Virus record (IMG/VR): IMGVR_UViG_3300050821_000690
Span: 1 to 32,061 of that record
From: a virus
DNA length: 32,061 bases
Direction: 5' to 3' (one strand)
Part shown: positions 13,467-21,211 of the stretch, piece by piece
How positions within the stretch are numbered: position 1 is the stretch's first letter
Layout: each line of letters opens with the position of its first letter
Program-made: the position numbers and the translations under genes
The notes under the pieces: generated by a model
What the model was told of the DNA's origin: nothing
Seen by the model: only the letters and a program-made list of their open reading frames with translations
Database searches by the model: none

Positions 13467-16103
13467 TTACTGAGAAACGAGAGGCGCCAGGACTGCGGCC
13501 AGAGATTGTGACCACAGGTATTCGCCGTAGTCGCTGTTGTAGATGCCATCAAACGAGCAGCCAGAACATCCGTAGGTAGGCGATGTTGGGGTTGCCCAGC
13601 CGGCGCCTCTGGTGTCCCAAATCAGGCTGGTTGCTGGATTCTTGCCGAGCGCCAGGATCATCGGACGGTTGAGCGACGAGATGACGCCAGACGATAGATC
13701 GTTGTGGCTAATCGTGAGCATCGCGTTAGCTGGGACCGATGATGCATTCGACAGGGTAGCAGACGTGCTGTTCAGGGTGATCGATATGGTGGTGTTGGCC
13801 GGTATGCCGGGACCAGAGACAGGCTCGCCAGACACGGTGAATGCGGCTGGGTAGGCCAACGTCAGCGATGTGCTGCTGCTCGTTGCAGTCGAGTTCTGGT
13901 ATCCAACGAAGATCGGCGTTCCCGCTGCTATGGTTGCCGCCTGAGACAGCGTCAACGTCCATGGGAGCGTCGAGCTGAATGTTCCGGTTGTTCCAGCAGG
14001 GATGCCGGCGCCGGTTATCAGGTAGCCAGACCCACCGAACGGAACACTCTGCGCCACGTATGGGATCGGAACAGAGGTGGAGTTGTTGACCGCAGTGGTC
14101 ACCACCAATCCGTTGATCTGCAGGCTTTGCTCGGGGGCGTCAATCATAAGCACGGGCTGGCCGCCGTAGCCACGCACCTTGGCGGCGAGCGTCTCTACGT
14201 TGGTCAGGTATGACTGGAGCGAGTCGGGGCCGTGATCCGAATACGTTTGGAACACAACTATCCCGGGATTTGTCGCCTCAATCCACTGAGAGCAGCGAGT
14301 GAAGTTCGTGTTCGTGTTGCTGGAGCCTGAAGCGTTCAGCGCGAATACAGGTATCTCCGGTGTCGAGAGAGCGTTGGCCGCGATAAGTGCGGCTGACGCC
14401 CCTGTGTCAACAGTATCGGCTCCCTGGGCGTTGAACCCGCCGCACTGCAGCGTCGTGACCGAACGATGGCGAGTGGCGAAGCGCAGGAAGAAGGCTGGCA
14501 TCTTCGTTTCTGCGGTCGTTCCCGACTGCGAGGGCAGGTAGTTGATCGAGTCTTTTGAGTTCGCTCCACCGCCGCCCGAAATTGCCGACCAAACCGGAGG
14601 TATGCCCAGCGCTTGCTGGCAGGCGCCGATCTGAGTGCATCCCGAAGGGGAGAGAGTGACCGAGGACGACGTGTTCGCGGAGTCCAGAAAGAAGCGAACC
14701 TGGAGAAGCCTGTTGCGAGACGTTGATACGACCGGCAGAGATGAGCCAGAGGAAGTTGACGCATTGGTGTAGATGACGTTCGTAAACGTCAACACTGCGC
14801 CAGGGGTTAGAACGGGCGTGGTCAATCCTCCGGCGCTTCCAACCGTCACGATGTTGTTGACGGTATCGACGTCCTGCACCAGGGAGCCGGAGACGATGCC
14901 CGTCCCGGAGACAGTCTGACCCTTGTGGATTCCGGCCGTAGATGCAACCGGAATGGCCCAATCGTTTGTTACCGCGACGGTCGCGGTTGTCTGCACGGTC
15001 AGGGTGATGGCGGCCTGCGCTCCCACGGTGCCCGCGATTGGCTGCGAGAGCACGAGGCTATTGGGAGTGGTGTTCAACAGCGTCGTGCCGGCGGCAATGT
15101 TCGTGCCCGACACAGACATGACGTTGCCAGTGGTGAAACCTCCATCGACTCGATACAGCGAAGAGAGTTCCAGCCAATCGCTATAGATGGCCTGGGGAGG
15201 TCCGTTAGCTGCCTGGGCAGGCACTACTGGGCTGGTGAATGTCTGGAATGGAACGGGGCTGAACCAGATCGCTTGGTTCTGGCCGCACGCGAGCGCACCG
15301 CCAGAGTTGCCGGTCAGAGAGATTGTGGTGGTGCCAACAACGTTGACAGTTGCTCCGGGCGCTATGCATCCCAGGCCATCGGCAACATACCAGCCGGTCT
15401 GAATTTCTGCGTTGGCTCCGAGCAAGCGACCCGGAGTGACGCCTCCGGAGAACGTCAGGGTAGTGGCGGGGTTTGCCGACGCGGTGGTTACCGTCAGGGC
15501 CACGACGGGGCCTGGCTGACCGCTGGCCTGACCCGGCAAGCCGACCCATGGTGCAGAGTTTACTCCGTTGTTGCCCCACTGGAAGGGCACAAGGTTCGTG
15601 ATCTGCGTGCCGTTCTGGTCATACGTCTTTCCACCGATGGTGGTGGGGTTTCCATAGGAAGAGCTTGCCGTTGCGGCGGCTGTGTCAACCTGCCAAGTCG
15701 CGTGCGCGGCGCCCGCGCCCTGTGTGTTCTCTACCCCGAGCTGCACGGCGTCAAAATCGTCAGGCACTTCTACGGTGAAGATGCCGGTGCCGCCGCCGCT
15801 GGCGTTGGAGTAGGTGCCTGCAGTCTGCGTTGCGCGAGAGCCTTCCGGCGCCCACGCGGCAACGTGAACGCGAGGAGCAGCGGTGTTTACAATACCGATC
15901 GCAGTCGGCGCGTTGATCGCGCCATTCTGGATTGACTCGACGGTCGCGTAATGGTTCTGCGAGCTTGGTTGTCCGTGCGGAATAACCTGTATCAGGTCAT
16001 TCGGGTTTGGCTGGACCACTGGCAGTGTCGATTGAGCCATCGACTGCCCAACGAGGGCAAGAGATAGCACGGACGACAACAAGGCGCGCAAACTGGTGTT
16101 CAT
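13467..16103 (-). CDS. Large spike/fibre protein with Sec signal and SGNH-like region
   Basis: I choose ATG 16103 (878 residues), seven bases after GAGAGG; ATG 16130 is possible. A Sec signal (LRALLSSVLSLALVGQSMAQ) is followed by the same PNDLIQVIPHGQPSSQNHYA module as in the next gene. The middle holds several related beta repeats with the pattern G-x-G-I-x-x-G-T/N-T (VSGTGIVSGSLVQDV, ITGAGIPAGTTGTFSS, VSGPGIPANTTISITL). Between them lies a region like an SGNH/GDSL hydrolase: NSKDSINYLPS, VTTLQCGGFNAQGADT, VVFQTYSDHGPDS, GYGGQPVLMIDA, and near the C-terminus SFDGIYNSDYGEYL. The last segment has Tyr where the catalytic His normally lies, so activity is doubtful. It is likely a receptor-binding spike. 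Confidence 0.65.
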   Translation of the reverse strand: MNTSLRALLSSVLSLALVGQSMAQSTLPVVQPNPNDLIQVIPHGQPSSQNHYATVESIQNGAINAPTAIGIVNTAAPRVHVAAWAPEGSRATQTAGTYSNASGGGTGIFTVEVPDDFDAVQLGVENTQGAGAAHATWQVDTAAATASSSYGNPTTIGGKTYDQNGTQITNLVPFQWGNNGVNSAPWVGLPGQASGQPGPVVALTVTTASANPATTLTFSGGVTPGRLLGANAEIQTGWYVADGLGCIAPGATVNVVGTTTISLTGNSGGALACGQNQAIWFSPVPFQTFTSPVVPAQAANGPPQAIYSDWLELSSLYRVDGGFTTGNVMSVSGTNIAAGTTLLNTTPNSLVLSQPIAGTVGAQAAITLTVQTTATVAVTNDWAIPVASTAGIHKGQTVSGTGIVSGSLVQDVDTVNNIVTVGSAGGLTTPVLTPGAVLTFTNVIYTNASTSSGSSLPVVSTSRNRLLQVRFFLDSANTSSSVTLSPSGCTQIGACQQALGIPPVWSAISGGGGANSKDSINYLPSQSGTTAETKMPAFFLRFATRHRSVTTLQCGGFNAQGADTVDTGASAALIAANALSTPEIPVFALNASGSSNTNTNFTRCSQWIEATNPGIVVFQTYSDHGPDSLQSYLTNVETLAAKVRGYGGQPVLMIDAPEQSLQINGLVVTTAVNNSTSVPIPYVAQSVPFGGSGYLITGAGIPAGTTGTFSSTLPWTLTLSQAATIAAGTPIFVGYQNSTATSSSTSLTLAYPAAFTVSGEPVSGPGIPANTTISITLNSTSATLSNASSVPANAMLTISHNDLSSGVISSLNRPMILALGKNPATSLIWDTRGAGWATPTSPTYGCSGCSFDGIYNSDYGEYLWSQSLAAVLAPLVSQ

Positions 16104-16144
16104 TTCATTTCCTCTCTCACACTGGGCCATTGAACTCAGTCAAA

Positions 16145-16510
16145 TTAGCCCAGGATGAGATAGTTGTATGTGCTGGTGTCCGAGCTGCCGCACGTCACGG
16201 TGAACCCGGTGCCAGGCGTGATGGTCGCGACGAACGGAGCCGCTACGGTCCCGCCGACAGTCTTGAGGGTCATGAACACCTGCGACCCGGCGTTGGTGTA
16301 TGTGTCGGCCACGGTCGCGGCGCTGGTCGCGCAAGTGAACGTCCCGCCGCTCATGAGAGCGATGGTCGCCTGCGGGCCGGTCGACTGGATCGGAACCGAG
16401 AAGTGCCCAGCGAAGCTGGTGAGCACGATCGCGCCAGAGACATAGCTCTGCGCGAACGCAGCGCCGGCCAGAGCGATAGCCATTGAGACCCCGAGCAGAA
16501 ACTTTTTCAT
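16145..16510 (-). CDS. Small exported beta protein, appendage-type
   Basis: Of two close ATGs I choose 16510, because AGGA lies eight bases before it and only two bases before the other. The 121-residue product has a clear Sec signal (KKFLLGVSMAIALAGAAFAQ, cleavage after residue 20). The mature part is beta-rich: GGTFTCATSAATVADTYTNA, QVFMTLKTVGGTVAAPFVAT and ITPGTGFTVTCGSSDTSTYN followed by YLILG. This is a module common at the ends of phage fibre and spike proteins, here standing alone behind a signal. Two cysteines (in TFTC and VTC) could form a disulfide if exported. Confidence 0.65.
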   Translation of the reverse strand: MKKFLLGVSMAIALAGAAFAQSYVSGAIVLTSFAGHFSVPIQSTGPQATIALMSGGTFTCATSAATVADTYTNAGSQVFMTLKTVGGTVAAPFVATITPGTGFTVTCGSSDTSTYNYLILG

Positions 16511-16521
16511 GTGCATGTTCC

Positions 16522-16899
16522 TCAGTATCCAGCCGACATGGCCATCTGGCCGTTGCCGCTGATTCGTGTGTTGGCGGTGCCGCTTGAGTAAGCGGTGCAG
16601 TTGGAGCGGTATAGCACACCGCGCTCCGGTTCGAAAAGCTGAAACGAAGCGACCGCAGTGGTAGTGACCACGGAAGTGGTGAATGGGATGTGCGTGCCAA
16701 CCCAAGTGGTTCCACCATCGTAGCTCTTCTCGAGCACTACGGTTCCGCTGAACGTGCCGTAGACCGTGAAGTTGAACCAGCCATACGGGCAGGCGTAGAC
16801 GGTTGACGCAATCTGAGATCCGAGAGCGTCCGCCGCCACGAAGTTAGCCAGATCGCCTGCGCCCGGCGTCTGCGAGATACCAGTTGTTGGGATACCCAT
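16522..16899 (-). CDS. Probable virion decoration or head-completion protein
   Basis: The 125-residue product is a beta-rich domain without a signal peptide: STVYACPYGWFNFTVYGTFS, GTVVLEKSYDGGTTWVGTHI, SFQLFEPERGVLYRSNCTAY, NTRISGNGQMAMSAGY. The GTVVLEKSYDGGTTW strand pair is characteristic of small phage beta-sandwich proteins that bind capsid or tail surfaces. The start shares a base with the upstream stop (TAATG). Position directly after the head block suggests capsid decoration; a tail-associated role is possible. Confidence 0.6.
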   Translation of the reverse strand: MGIPTTGISQTPGAGDLANFVAADALGSQIASTVYACPYGWFNFTVYGTFSGTVVLEKSYDGGTTWVGTHIPFTTSVVTTTAVASFQLFEPERGVLYRSNCTAYSSGTANTRISGNGQMAMSAGY

Positions 16900-17684
16900 T
16901 ATGCCACCAGTTGTCTCGCCGGATCAGCGACGGTGCCTAGCACGGAAATCTTAACCTCTCGGTTCGTCATTCCACCCGGAGCGCGTCCAATGACCTCGAG
17001 CCCGTTGTGCGGCATTCCACGATCGGGCAGTGCGCCCGGTTCCACCGTGAGTTCGCCGCCTGTGTAGGCCTTCGGGATTGCCGGCAGGGATTCGAAGACA
17101 TGCCCACCGGGCGTCACGATATTCCCCTTGCGGTCAACCGGGTTCAGTCTGGCGAGAGTGCCTGGGGCCTTGCCGATCGAGTCGCAGAATGCCGCATAGA
17201 TTGCCCTTGATGTCTCGTCCTTCGGCTCCATCGCCTCGTTCGGCACGCCATCCCACTTGATGCAGGTCTGGTGTGTCACGCGCTGAGCGTCGACCCAAAC
17301 AGGGACGATCAACTGATCCTGCAACTGCACGGTGGCAGTCAGACCATACTCAGGGCGGATCCCGTTCTCACGGGCCGATACGATCAGGGCCACCATCTTC
17401 TCGCGCGCAGCATAGCGACGCTCGAGGATTGCTGGATCGACAATTGCTTCCTTGCCGGTTCCCTGGTTCGCGAGTTGTCCGATCGCCATTGCGAGCGCAT
17501 TGGCGAAGTTCACGCTCTCGGAGTCTTTCGCCACGGCTGCGGGGGCTTCGCCACGCTCCTGGGCAATTGCTGCGAGAACTTGCTGGACTGCCTTGGCAGC
17601 GGCCTCCTCGGCCATCTGCTGTGCCTCTGCTCTCGTGATCGAGTCAACACTCGGAGAAGCAGTGGCCTCCTTCGACGGGGGCAT
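16899..17684 (-). CDS. Phage virion-associated protein of unknown function
   Basis: The 261-residue product begins with a helical Ala/Glu/Gln-rich region (RAEAQQMAEEAAAKAVQQVL, residues 18-37) suited to a coiled coil. It continues with a folded part: IVDPAILERRYAAREKMVAL, YGLTATVQLQDQLIVPVWVD, RVTHQTCIKWDGVPNEAMEP and VTPGGHVFESLPAIP. AGAAGGATAACTG precedes ATG 17684. There is no recognised catalytic motif. It follows the cement protein gene in the head block, and homologous-looking proteins with a long Ala-rich helix then a compact domain occur there in other podoviruses. Role unknown. Confidence 0.6.
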   Translation of the reverse strand: MPPSKEATASPSVDSITRAEAQQMAEEAAAKAVQQVLAAIAQERGEAPAAVAKDSESVNFANALAMAIGQLANQGTGKEAIVDPAILERRYAAREKMVALIVSARENGIRPEYGLTATVQLQDQLIVPVWVDAQRVTHQTCIKWDGVPNEAMEPKDETSRAIYAAFCDSIGKAPGTLARLNPVDRKGNIVTPGGHVFESLPAIPKAYTGGELTVEPGALPDRGMPHNGLEVIGRAPGGMTNREVKISVLGTVADPARQLVA

Positions 17685-17799
17685 CAGTTATCCTTCTGGC
17701 TTGTGAAAGAGGGCCGGGGATTGGACGCCTGCCGTAGGCCCGAGCACGATGCTGCGAGTTGCTACGGAGCCTTCCGCTCCCCGGCATTCGTTACGTGGC
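17685..17799 (-). other. Intergenic stretch with small hairpin after cement gene
   Basis: These 115 bases contain a 5-bp hairpin (GGAGC and GCTCC, 17766-17780, loop of five) about 20 bases past the cement stop on the minus strand. A 7-base complement (GCCGGGG at 17713-17719 with CCCCGGC at 17779-17785) could make a longer fold. No T-run follows, so it is not a clear terminator. I see no convincing promoter. Confidence 0.4.
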
Positions 17800-18342
17800 T
17801 TACTTCACCACGTAGTTGTTGGGCTGGATCAGCCCGATCGAGTAGTCGTCGCGGACCACCGAGATGATGGCATAAGCGATCGTGCCGGCAGTGAAGTCCG
17901 TCGCGCTGGGCACAACGAAGTTCAAGCGGTAGTAGCGCGGGCGAAGGTTCGCCGGGAAGACCGGCGGGAACTTCGTGCGGAACACGTAGGTCCCGGCAGT
18001 GCATTGAGCCACAGTGAGAGCACCGGACTCCATGATGGTCTGCCAAGTGCCAGGCTGATGGCTCGGGGTCGTGTCCGGAGCGGCCTGGAGCTGCACATTC
18101 AGCGTCGCTGAAGTGCTGGTCGTCAGGGCGGTCCCGATCGCCACGACCAGTTCCGGCTGCAACCCACCAACGCCCATGTCGGCGCCGAAGAGAGCGGCGG
18201 TCCCGATGATGTTCGTCGGCGCGGTGCCAACGCCATTACCGAGGATATCGTAGGTGTCCGACTGGACGGCAACGCCTGCACCCGCCACCAGCGACAGTGG
18301 GGCGCCGGGCTGCACGAAGCCGGTCAACGCATCAATGAACAT
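17800..18342 (-). CDS. Bbp16-like capsid cement protein
   Basis: The 180-residue product starts MFIDALTGFVQPGAPLSLVA and continues TSTSATLNVQLQAAPDTTPS and ALTVAQCTAGTYVFRTKFPP with VFPANLRPRYYRLNFVVPSA and FTAGTIAYAIISVV. This follows the plan of the Bordetella phage BPP-1 cement protein Bbp16: MFID start, strands with a Q-x-A/S-D segment, then the L/F-P-x-x-x-R-Y-x-R-L-x-Y/F region. In BPP-1 this protein staples neighbouring capsid subunits from outside. AAAGGGCAAG precedes ATG 18342. It lies directly downstream of the capsid gene, the same order as in BPP-1, and is separated by a hairpin that may tune expression. Recognition is from pattern memory. Confidence 0.75.
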   Translation of the reverse strand: MFIDALTGFVQPGAPLSLVAGAGVAVQSDTYDILGNGVGTAPTNIIGTAALFGADMGVGGLQPELVVAIGTALTTSTSATLNVQLQAAPDTTPSHQPGTWQTIMESGALTVAQCTAGTYVFRTKFPPVFPANLRPRYYRLNFVVPSATDFTAGTIAYAIISVVRDDYSIGLIQPNNYVVK

Positions 18343-18374
18343 TTACTTGCCCTTTCTGGAGCGGGAGAGGAAGG

Positions 18375-18398
18375 GTGAGGGGCGATTAAACCCCTCAC
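18375..18398 (-). promoter_or_regulatory. Stem-loop between capsid and cement genes
   Basis: A perfect 8-bp stem (GTGAGGGG with CCCCTCAC) closes an 8-base loop in the 70-base gap following the capsid stop. No T-run follows on the minus strand, so it is not a standard terminator. It may protect the 3' end of processed capsid mRNA or cause partial termination, both inference. Confidence 0.55.
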
Positions 18399-18412
18399 TC
18401 ATTCGCAGTCGA

Positions 18413-19459
18413 TTAGACTACGCGCGCCTCGGTGGTGAGGAGCTGGTCGACGACGGTGATGGGAACCCCACGGAAGGAGTCGGTCACCACGCCGGCCGAG
18501 TCCGTCACGGACAGCAGCACGTTGCGGTTACGCATGCCCTGGATATCCATCCAGTGACGCCCGGTGCGGTTTGTGTGGAACGCGGGGCGCACGCCAAGAC
18601 CGGCTTCGGTCGGGGCATCCGTCTCCACGATCCCGCTCACCTTCTTCGTCAGCAGCGGCGGCAGCATGACCATTTCCGCCATCAGGGCGAACAGGTCAGG
18701 TGCGTTCGGGCCGGCGAGACCAGCGGAGGTCACGTCGATGTTCGCGAGGCGGGCGCAGAAACGCCAATCCTCGGGGATGATCGCCATCATGTGGCGGAAC
18801 CAGAACGTGTAGGCCATGAACGGATTGCCCACTGCGTCGTAGCCGCGCTGGCTGTCGGACAGATCCTCAACAGTGAGGCCCGCCTTCGAGTTGCGAGGAT
18901 ACACAGAGTAGAGCGAGCGAGGGCTGTAGCAGTTCAGCCAGATGGACAGGTTGCTCGAACCCACCCCGCCGCCGTCGATCACGTTCGCAGCGTTCTGCGC
19001 CGTCGAGGTCGCGACAGTGTTGTAGAACACTGACAGACCGTTGAAGGACGCCGGAGTCGTCGCCGCGTTGCCGTAGAAGATGCCCTGAACCATCGTCTGG
19101 CTCATGCCTTCCATGAACGCGACCATCTCGGACGCGCGGAACGCTTCGATGTCGCCAGATGCCTCGGCGAGCAGACGGTCAACCTGCGACCAATCCTCGA
19201 GCACGCCGATGCCAAGACGCGTCTTCGCGCTGGTCGACTTGCTGTAGGGAGTGCCTTGGTTGATTGAGCGCCAGAAGCCTGCGGGCAACGAGGTGCGGAA
19301 TGCAAACTCGTGTCCACCGATTTCATTCGCTTCCTTGACGGGCAGGTAATCCCACACGTCGTTGCACTGAGACAGCATCTCAGCAAGCGTCATCTGCTTG
19401 CCAGCGCCATCCAGGCGGCTCGTCAGATCGAGCAGTGTCGGCCATGCGCCGGTTGCCAT
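18413..19459 (-). CDS. Major capsid protein (Bbp17-like)
   Basis: The 348-residue protein opens ATGAWPTLLDLTSRLDGAGK and has features of the BPP-1-type capsid family: SQCNDVWDYLPVKEANEIGG, FRTSLPAGFWRSINQGTPYS, LGIGVLEDWSQVDRLLAEAS, MVAFMEGMSQTMVQGIFYGN, NPFMAYTFWFRHMMAIIPED and LLLTTEARVV-type ending. Length (about 330-350) fits that family. This coat has an HK97-like fold with changed topology in BPP-1 (family knowledge). GAAAGGG precedes ATG 19459. It sits after the scaffold gene and before the cement gene, the expected order. No prohead-protease target can be defined by sequence alone. Confidence 0.88.
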   Translation of the reverse strand: MATGAWPTLLDLTSRLDGAGKQMTLAEMLSQCNDVWDYLPVKEANEIGGHEFAFRTSLPAGFWRSINQGTPYSKSTSAKTRLGIGVLEDWSQVDRLLAEASGDIEAFRASEMVAFMEGMSQTMVQGIFYGNAATTPASFNGLSVFYNTVATSTAQNAANVIDGGGVGSSNLSIWLNCYSPRSLYSVYPRNSKAGLTVEDLSDSQRGYDAVGNPFMAYTFWFRHMMAIIPEDWRFCARLANIDVTSAGLAGPNAPDLFALMAEMVMLPPLLTKKVSGIVETDAPTEAGLGVRPAFHTNRTGRHWMDIQGMRNRNVLLSVTDSAGVVTDSFRGVPITVVDQLLTTEARVV

Positions 19460-19490
19460 AGTGAAGCCCTTTCGTGTTTTGGCTCAGTGA

Positions 19491-20342
19491 TTACCGTGAG
19501 GAGAAGCTATTGTTCGACTTCTTGTCGAACAAACCCATCACCCCACGGCGTGGTTCAGGGTTAGCAGTAGGTGAAGGCTTGCTGCCGGCTGGCGGTGACG
19601 CAGGCTCATCGAACAGACTGGCAACGCGATAAAGCGCGCGCCAGAATGCGGGATGATCTCCGGCTCCGGTGGTCGACAGGAACTCGTTGAACGCGCCACG
19701 GTCGGCCTCGGGCACGATAAGATCGCGAGCCCGCGCCACGGCGCGACTGGTTGTCTCGAACGACGCGCCGCCAAGGGACGGATCACTCTTGATCTGATTG
19801 CGCCACTCAGCGCGCGTAGCAGCGAAGGCTTCATGCTGCTGCGCGAGAGTGTTCTCGGTCAGAGAACGAACGTGTTCAGCGTGCATGTCGAGGAGGCGCT
19901 GGCCGGCTTCAGGCGCGATGTTCAGTTCGCGCAGAGTGTCGGTGTAAGCGCTGAGAGTCTCCGCAGGGGCCTCGAATGACTCCGGCAGCTTCATCTCGTA
20001 GACCAGCGGCTCCGCTGGCTTCACCGGCTCTATGACCGGCTTCACTTCGGCGGGCTTCTCGCCTTCTGGCGTCTCGCCTTCGGCTTTGGCCGCCTCGTTG
20101 TTCGTCTCTTCGAGTAGAGACTTCGTGTCGGTGTGAGGCTTCAGTTCTGTCTTCGCCGGCTCAACGACTGGCGCTTCGGTTGCCGCAGGAGCGGGAGCCT
20201 CAACGACTGCAGGAGCTTCGACGACGGCTGGCGTTTCGACTACGGGAGGCGCCACTGCGGCGGGAGTTTCGATTGTCGGAACGTGTGCTGGCGTGGTGAC
20301 GATAGCTTCGGTCACTGCGGCCGGCGTAACTGATTCGCTCAT
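19491..20342 (-). CDS. Scaffolding protein
   Basis: The 283-residue acidic product has a Pro/Ala/Val/Glu repeat region at residues 20-65 (units like VVEAPAVVEAPAP), a Lys/Glu-rich stretch, then a helical part: EMKLPESFEAPAETLSAYTD, LNIAPEAGQRLLDMHAEHVR, HEAFAATRAEWRNQIKSDPS, ARARDLIVPEADRGAFNEFL and TTGAGDHPAFWRALYRVASL. The last two segments are typical of phage scaffold or head-assembly proteins. It ends RRGVMGLFDKKSNNSFSSR; the LFDKK piece resembles the LFNKK motif of three small proteins encoded 7 kb downstream. The start overlaps the upstream gene as ATGA. It sits directly before the capsid gene. No protease active site is seen. Confidence 0.82.
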   Translation of the reverse strand: MSESVTPAAVTEAIVTTPAHVPTIETPAAVAPPVVETPAVVEAPAVVEAPAPAATEAPVVEPAKTELKPHTDTKSLLEETNNEAAKAEGETPEGEKPAEVKPVIEPVKPAEPLVYEMKLPESFEAPAETLSAYTDTLRELNIAPEAGQRLLDMHAEHVRSLTENTLAQQHEAFAATRAEWRNQIKSDPSLGGASFETTSRAVARARDLIVPEADRGAFNEFLSTTGAGDHPAFWRALYRVASLFDEPASPPAGSKPSPTANPEPRRGVMGLFDKKSNNSFSSR

Positions 20343-20725
20343 TGTTCCTCGGTGTTAGAGTTGGGATGCTCAATCGGATCCGGCTGGAAGCGCGGATCGA
20401 ACTCATCGTGCATCTTCAGAACGCCCTCTCGGGCGCAGACCAACAGGTGCTGGTAAAGATCCTGGCCGAATGTCGATCGGCCGTGCCAGAACCATGTCGC
20501 GTTCGGATCTGGAGAGCCATTCGGCGTGATCCGGAACTCGGTCTTGAAAGTGTTCAGGTCGCTCAGAAGGCGCCATATCTCGGAGCGCCCAACCGGATCC
20601 TGAAGTGTCTTGGCCCAAAAGCGTTCGGACTCTCGGGCCTTGTAGCGTCGCTTGGCAGCTTCGGAGCGTGCCTGAAGCTCTGCCGCCTGCTCTTCAGGGA
20701 GCAGGTAGACGTATTCAGATTGCAT
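20339..20725 (-). CDS. Bbp19-like phage head protein
   Basis: The 128-residue product contains a conserved-looking core: PVGRSEIWRLLSDLNTFKTE, then WFWHGRSTFGQDLYQHLLVC and AREGVLKMHDEFD. The pattern (x-G-R-x-x-x-W-x-L-L-x-x-x-x-x-F, later G-x-x-x-G-x-x-L-x-x-x-L) matches the Bbp19 family named from Bordetella phage BPP-1, encoded between portal and scaffold genes. The family has no firm function but is part of the head module. The start follows AGGATTGC; its end overlaps the scaffold start as ATGA. The first 40 residues are a charged helix (PEEQAAELQARSEAAKRRYK). Confidence 0.7.
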   Translation of the reverse strand: MQSEYVYLLPEEQAAELQARSEAAKRRYKARESERFWAKTLQDPVGRSEIWRLLSDLNTFKTEFRITPNGSPDPNATWFWHGRSTFGQDLYQHLLVCAREGVLKMHDEFDPRFQPDPIEHPNSNTEEQ

Positions 20726-20731
20726 GCAATC

Positions 20732-21211
20732 CTATGGCACGATCACCGAGACGGGTCGCGTGTCGCGGTGCGGCGCCCTGCTGGTGTCTGGCAGTATCAT
20801 GCCAACCTTGCCGGTCGCTTTTGTCTCGAGGTCATGAGCGCTCGCAACGATCTTGCGCAGCGTGATCTCCAGCTTCGTGAAGAGCTGCCGCGCGTAGTGA
20901 TTCGTGATCATCACGCGCGCCATCTGGTGCAAGTTCTCGAGCTGCGGCGCGAGATAGATCCACCGGCTGTCTTCGCGCCAATGACCCATCTGCCTGCACG
21001 CTCCCTCTGCGAGCTTCAAGCGCTCACGGAGGCGGACGAACGTCGCGCCCTGCGCCGGCAGAACCTGCAGAAGAGCGCAGTCGTCAGCGGCTCCAAGCAT
21101 GTTGGTGCGCCAGCAATCCTTAATCTCCGCTTCCGTCAGAATGCCTTTGCGCTCTGAAGGAGTCGGGAGAAGAACCGGCCCGTCGAGAGCCGGATCAGTT
21201 TGATCGATCAT
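20732..21211 (-). CDS. Head-module protein of unknown function
   Basis: This 159-residue product is coupled to the portal gene by an ATGA overlap. It looks mostly helical: EAEIKDCWRTNMLGAADDCA, LLQVLPAQGATFVRLRERLK, LAEGACRQMGHWREDSRWIY and LHQMARVMITNHYARQLFTK. I see no signal peptide, catalytic motif or nucleic-acid-binding signature. Its location between portal and the Bbp19-like gene suggests a head assembly or packaging accessory. Confidence 0.65.
   Translation of the reverse strand: MIDQTDPALDGPVLLPTPSERKGILTEAEIKDCWRTNMLGAADDCALLQVLPAQGATFVRLRERLKLAEGACRQMGHWREDSRWIYLAPQLENLHQMARVMITNHYARQLFTKLEITLRKIVASAHDLETKATGKVGMILPDTSRAPHRDTRPVSVIVP

Noticed and set aside
14925-15935. A 336-codon plus-strand open frame
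   Set aside because: Antisense shadow of the large spike gene with Arg/Gly/Cys-rich random-like composition.
13467-16103. Possible diversity-generating retroelement target, given BPP-1-like head genes
   Set aside because: No reverse transcriptase, template repeat or matching variable repeat was found in the window.
16121-16150. CTGGGC / GCCCAG pairing before the large spike gene's neighbour
   Set aside because: Only 6 bp with a loop of about 20 bases and no T-run; likely chance.
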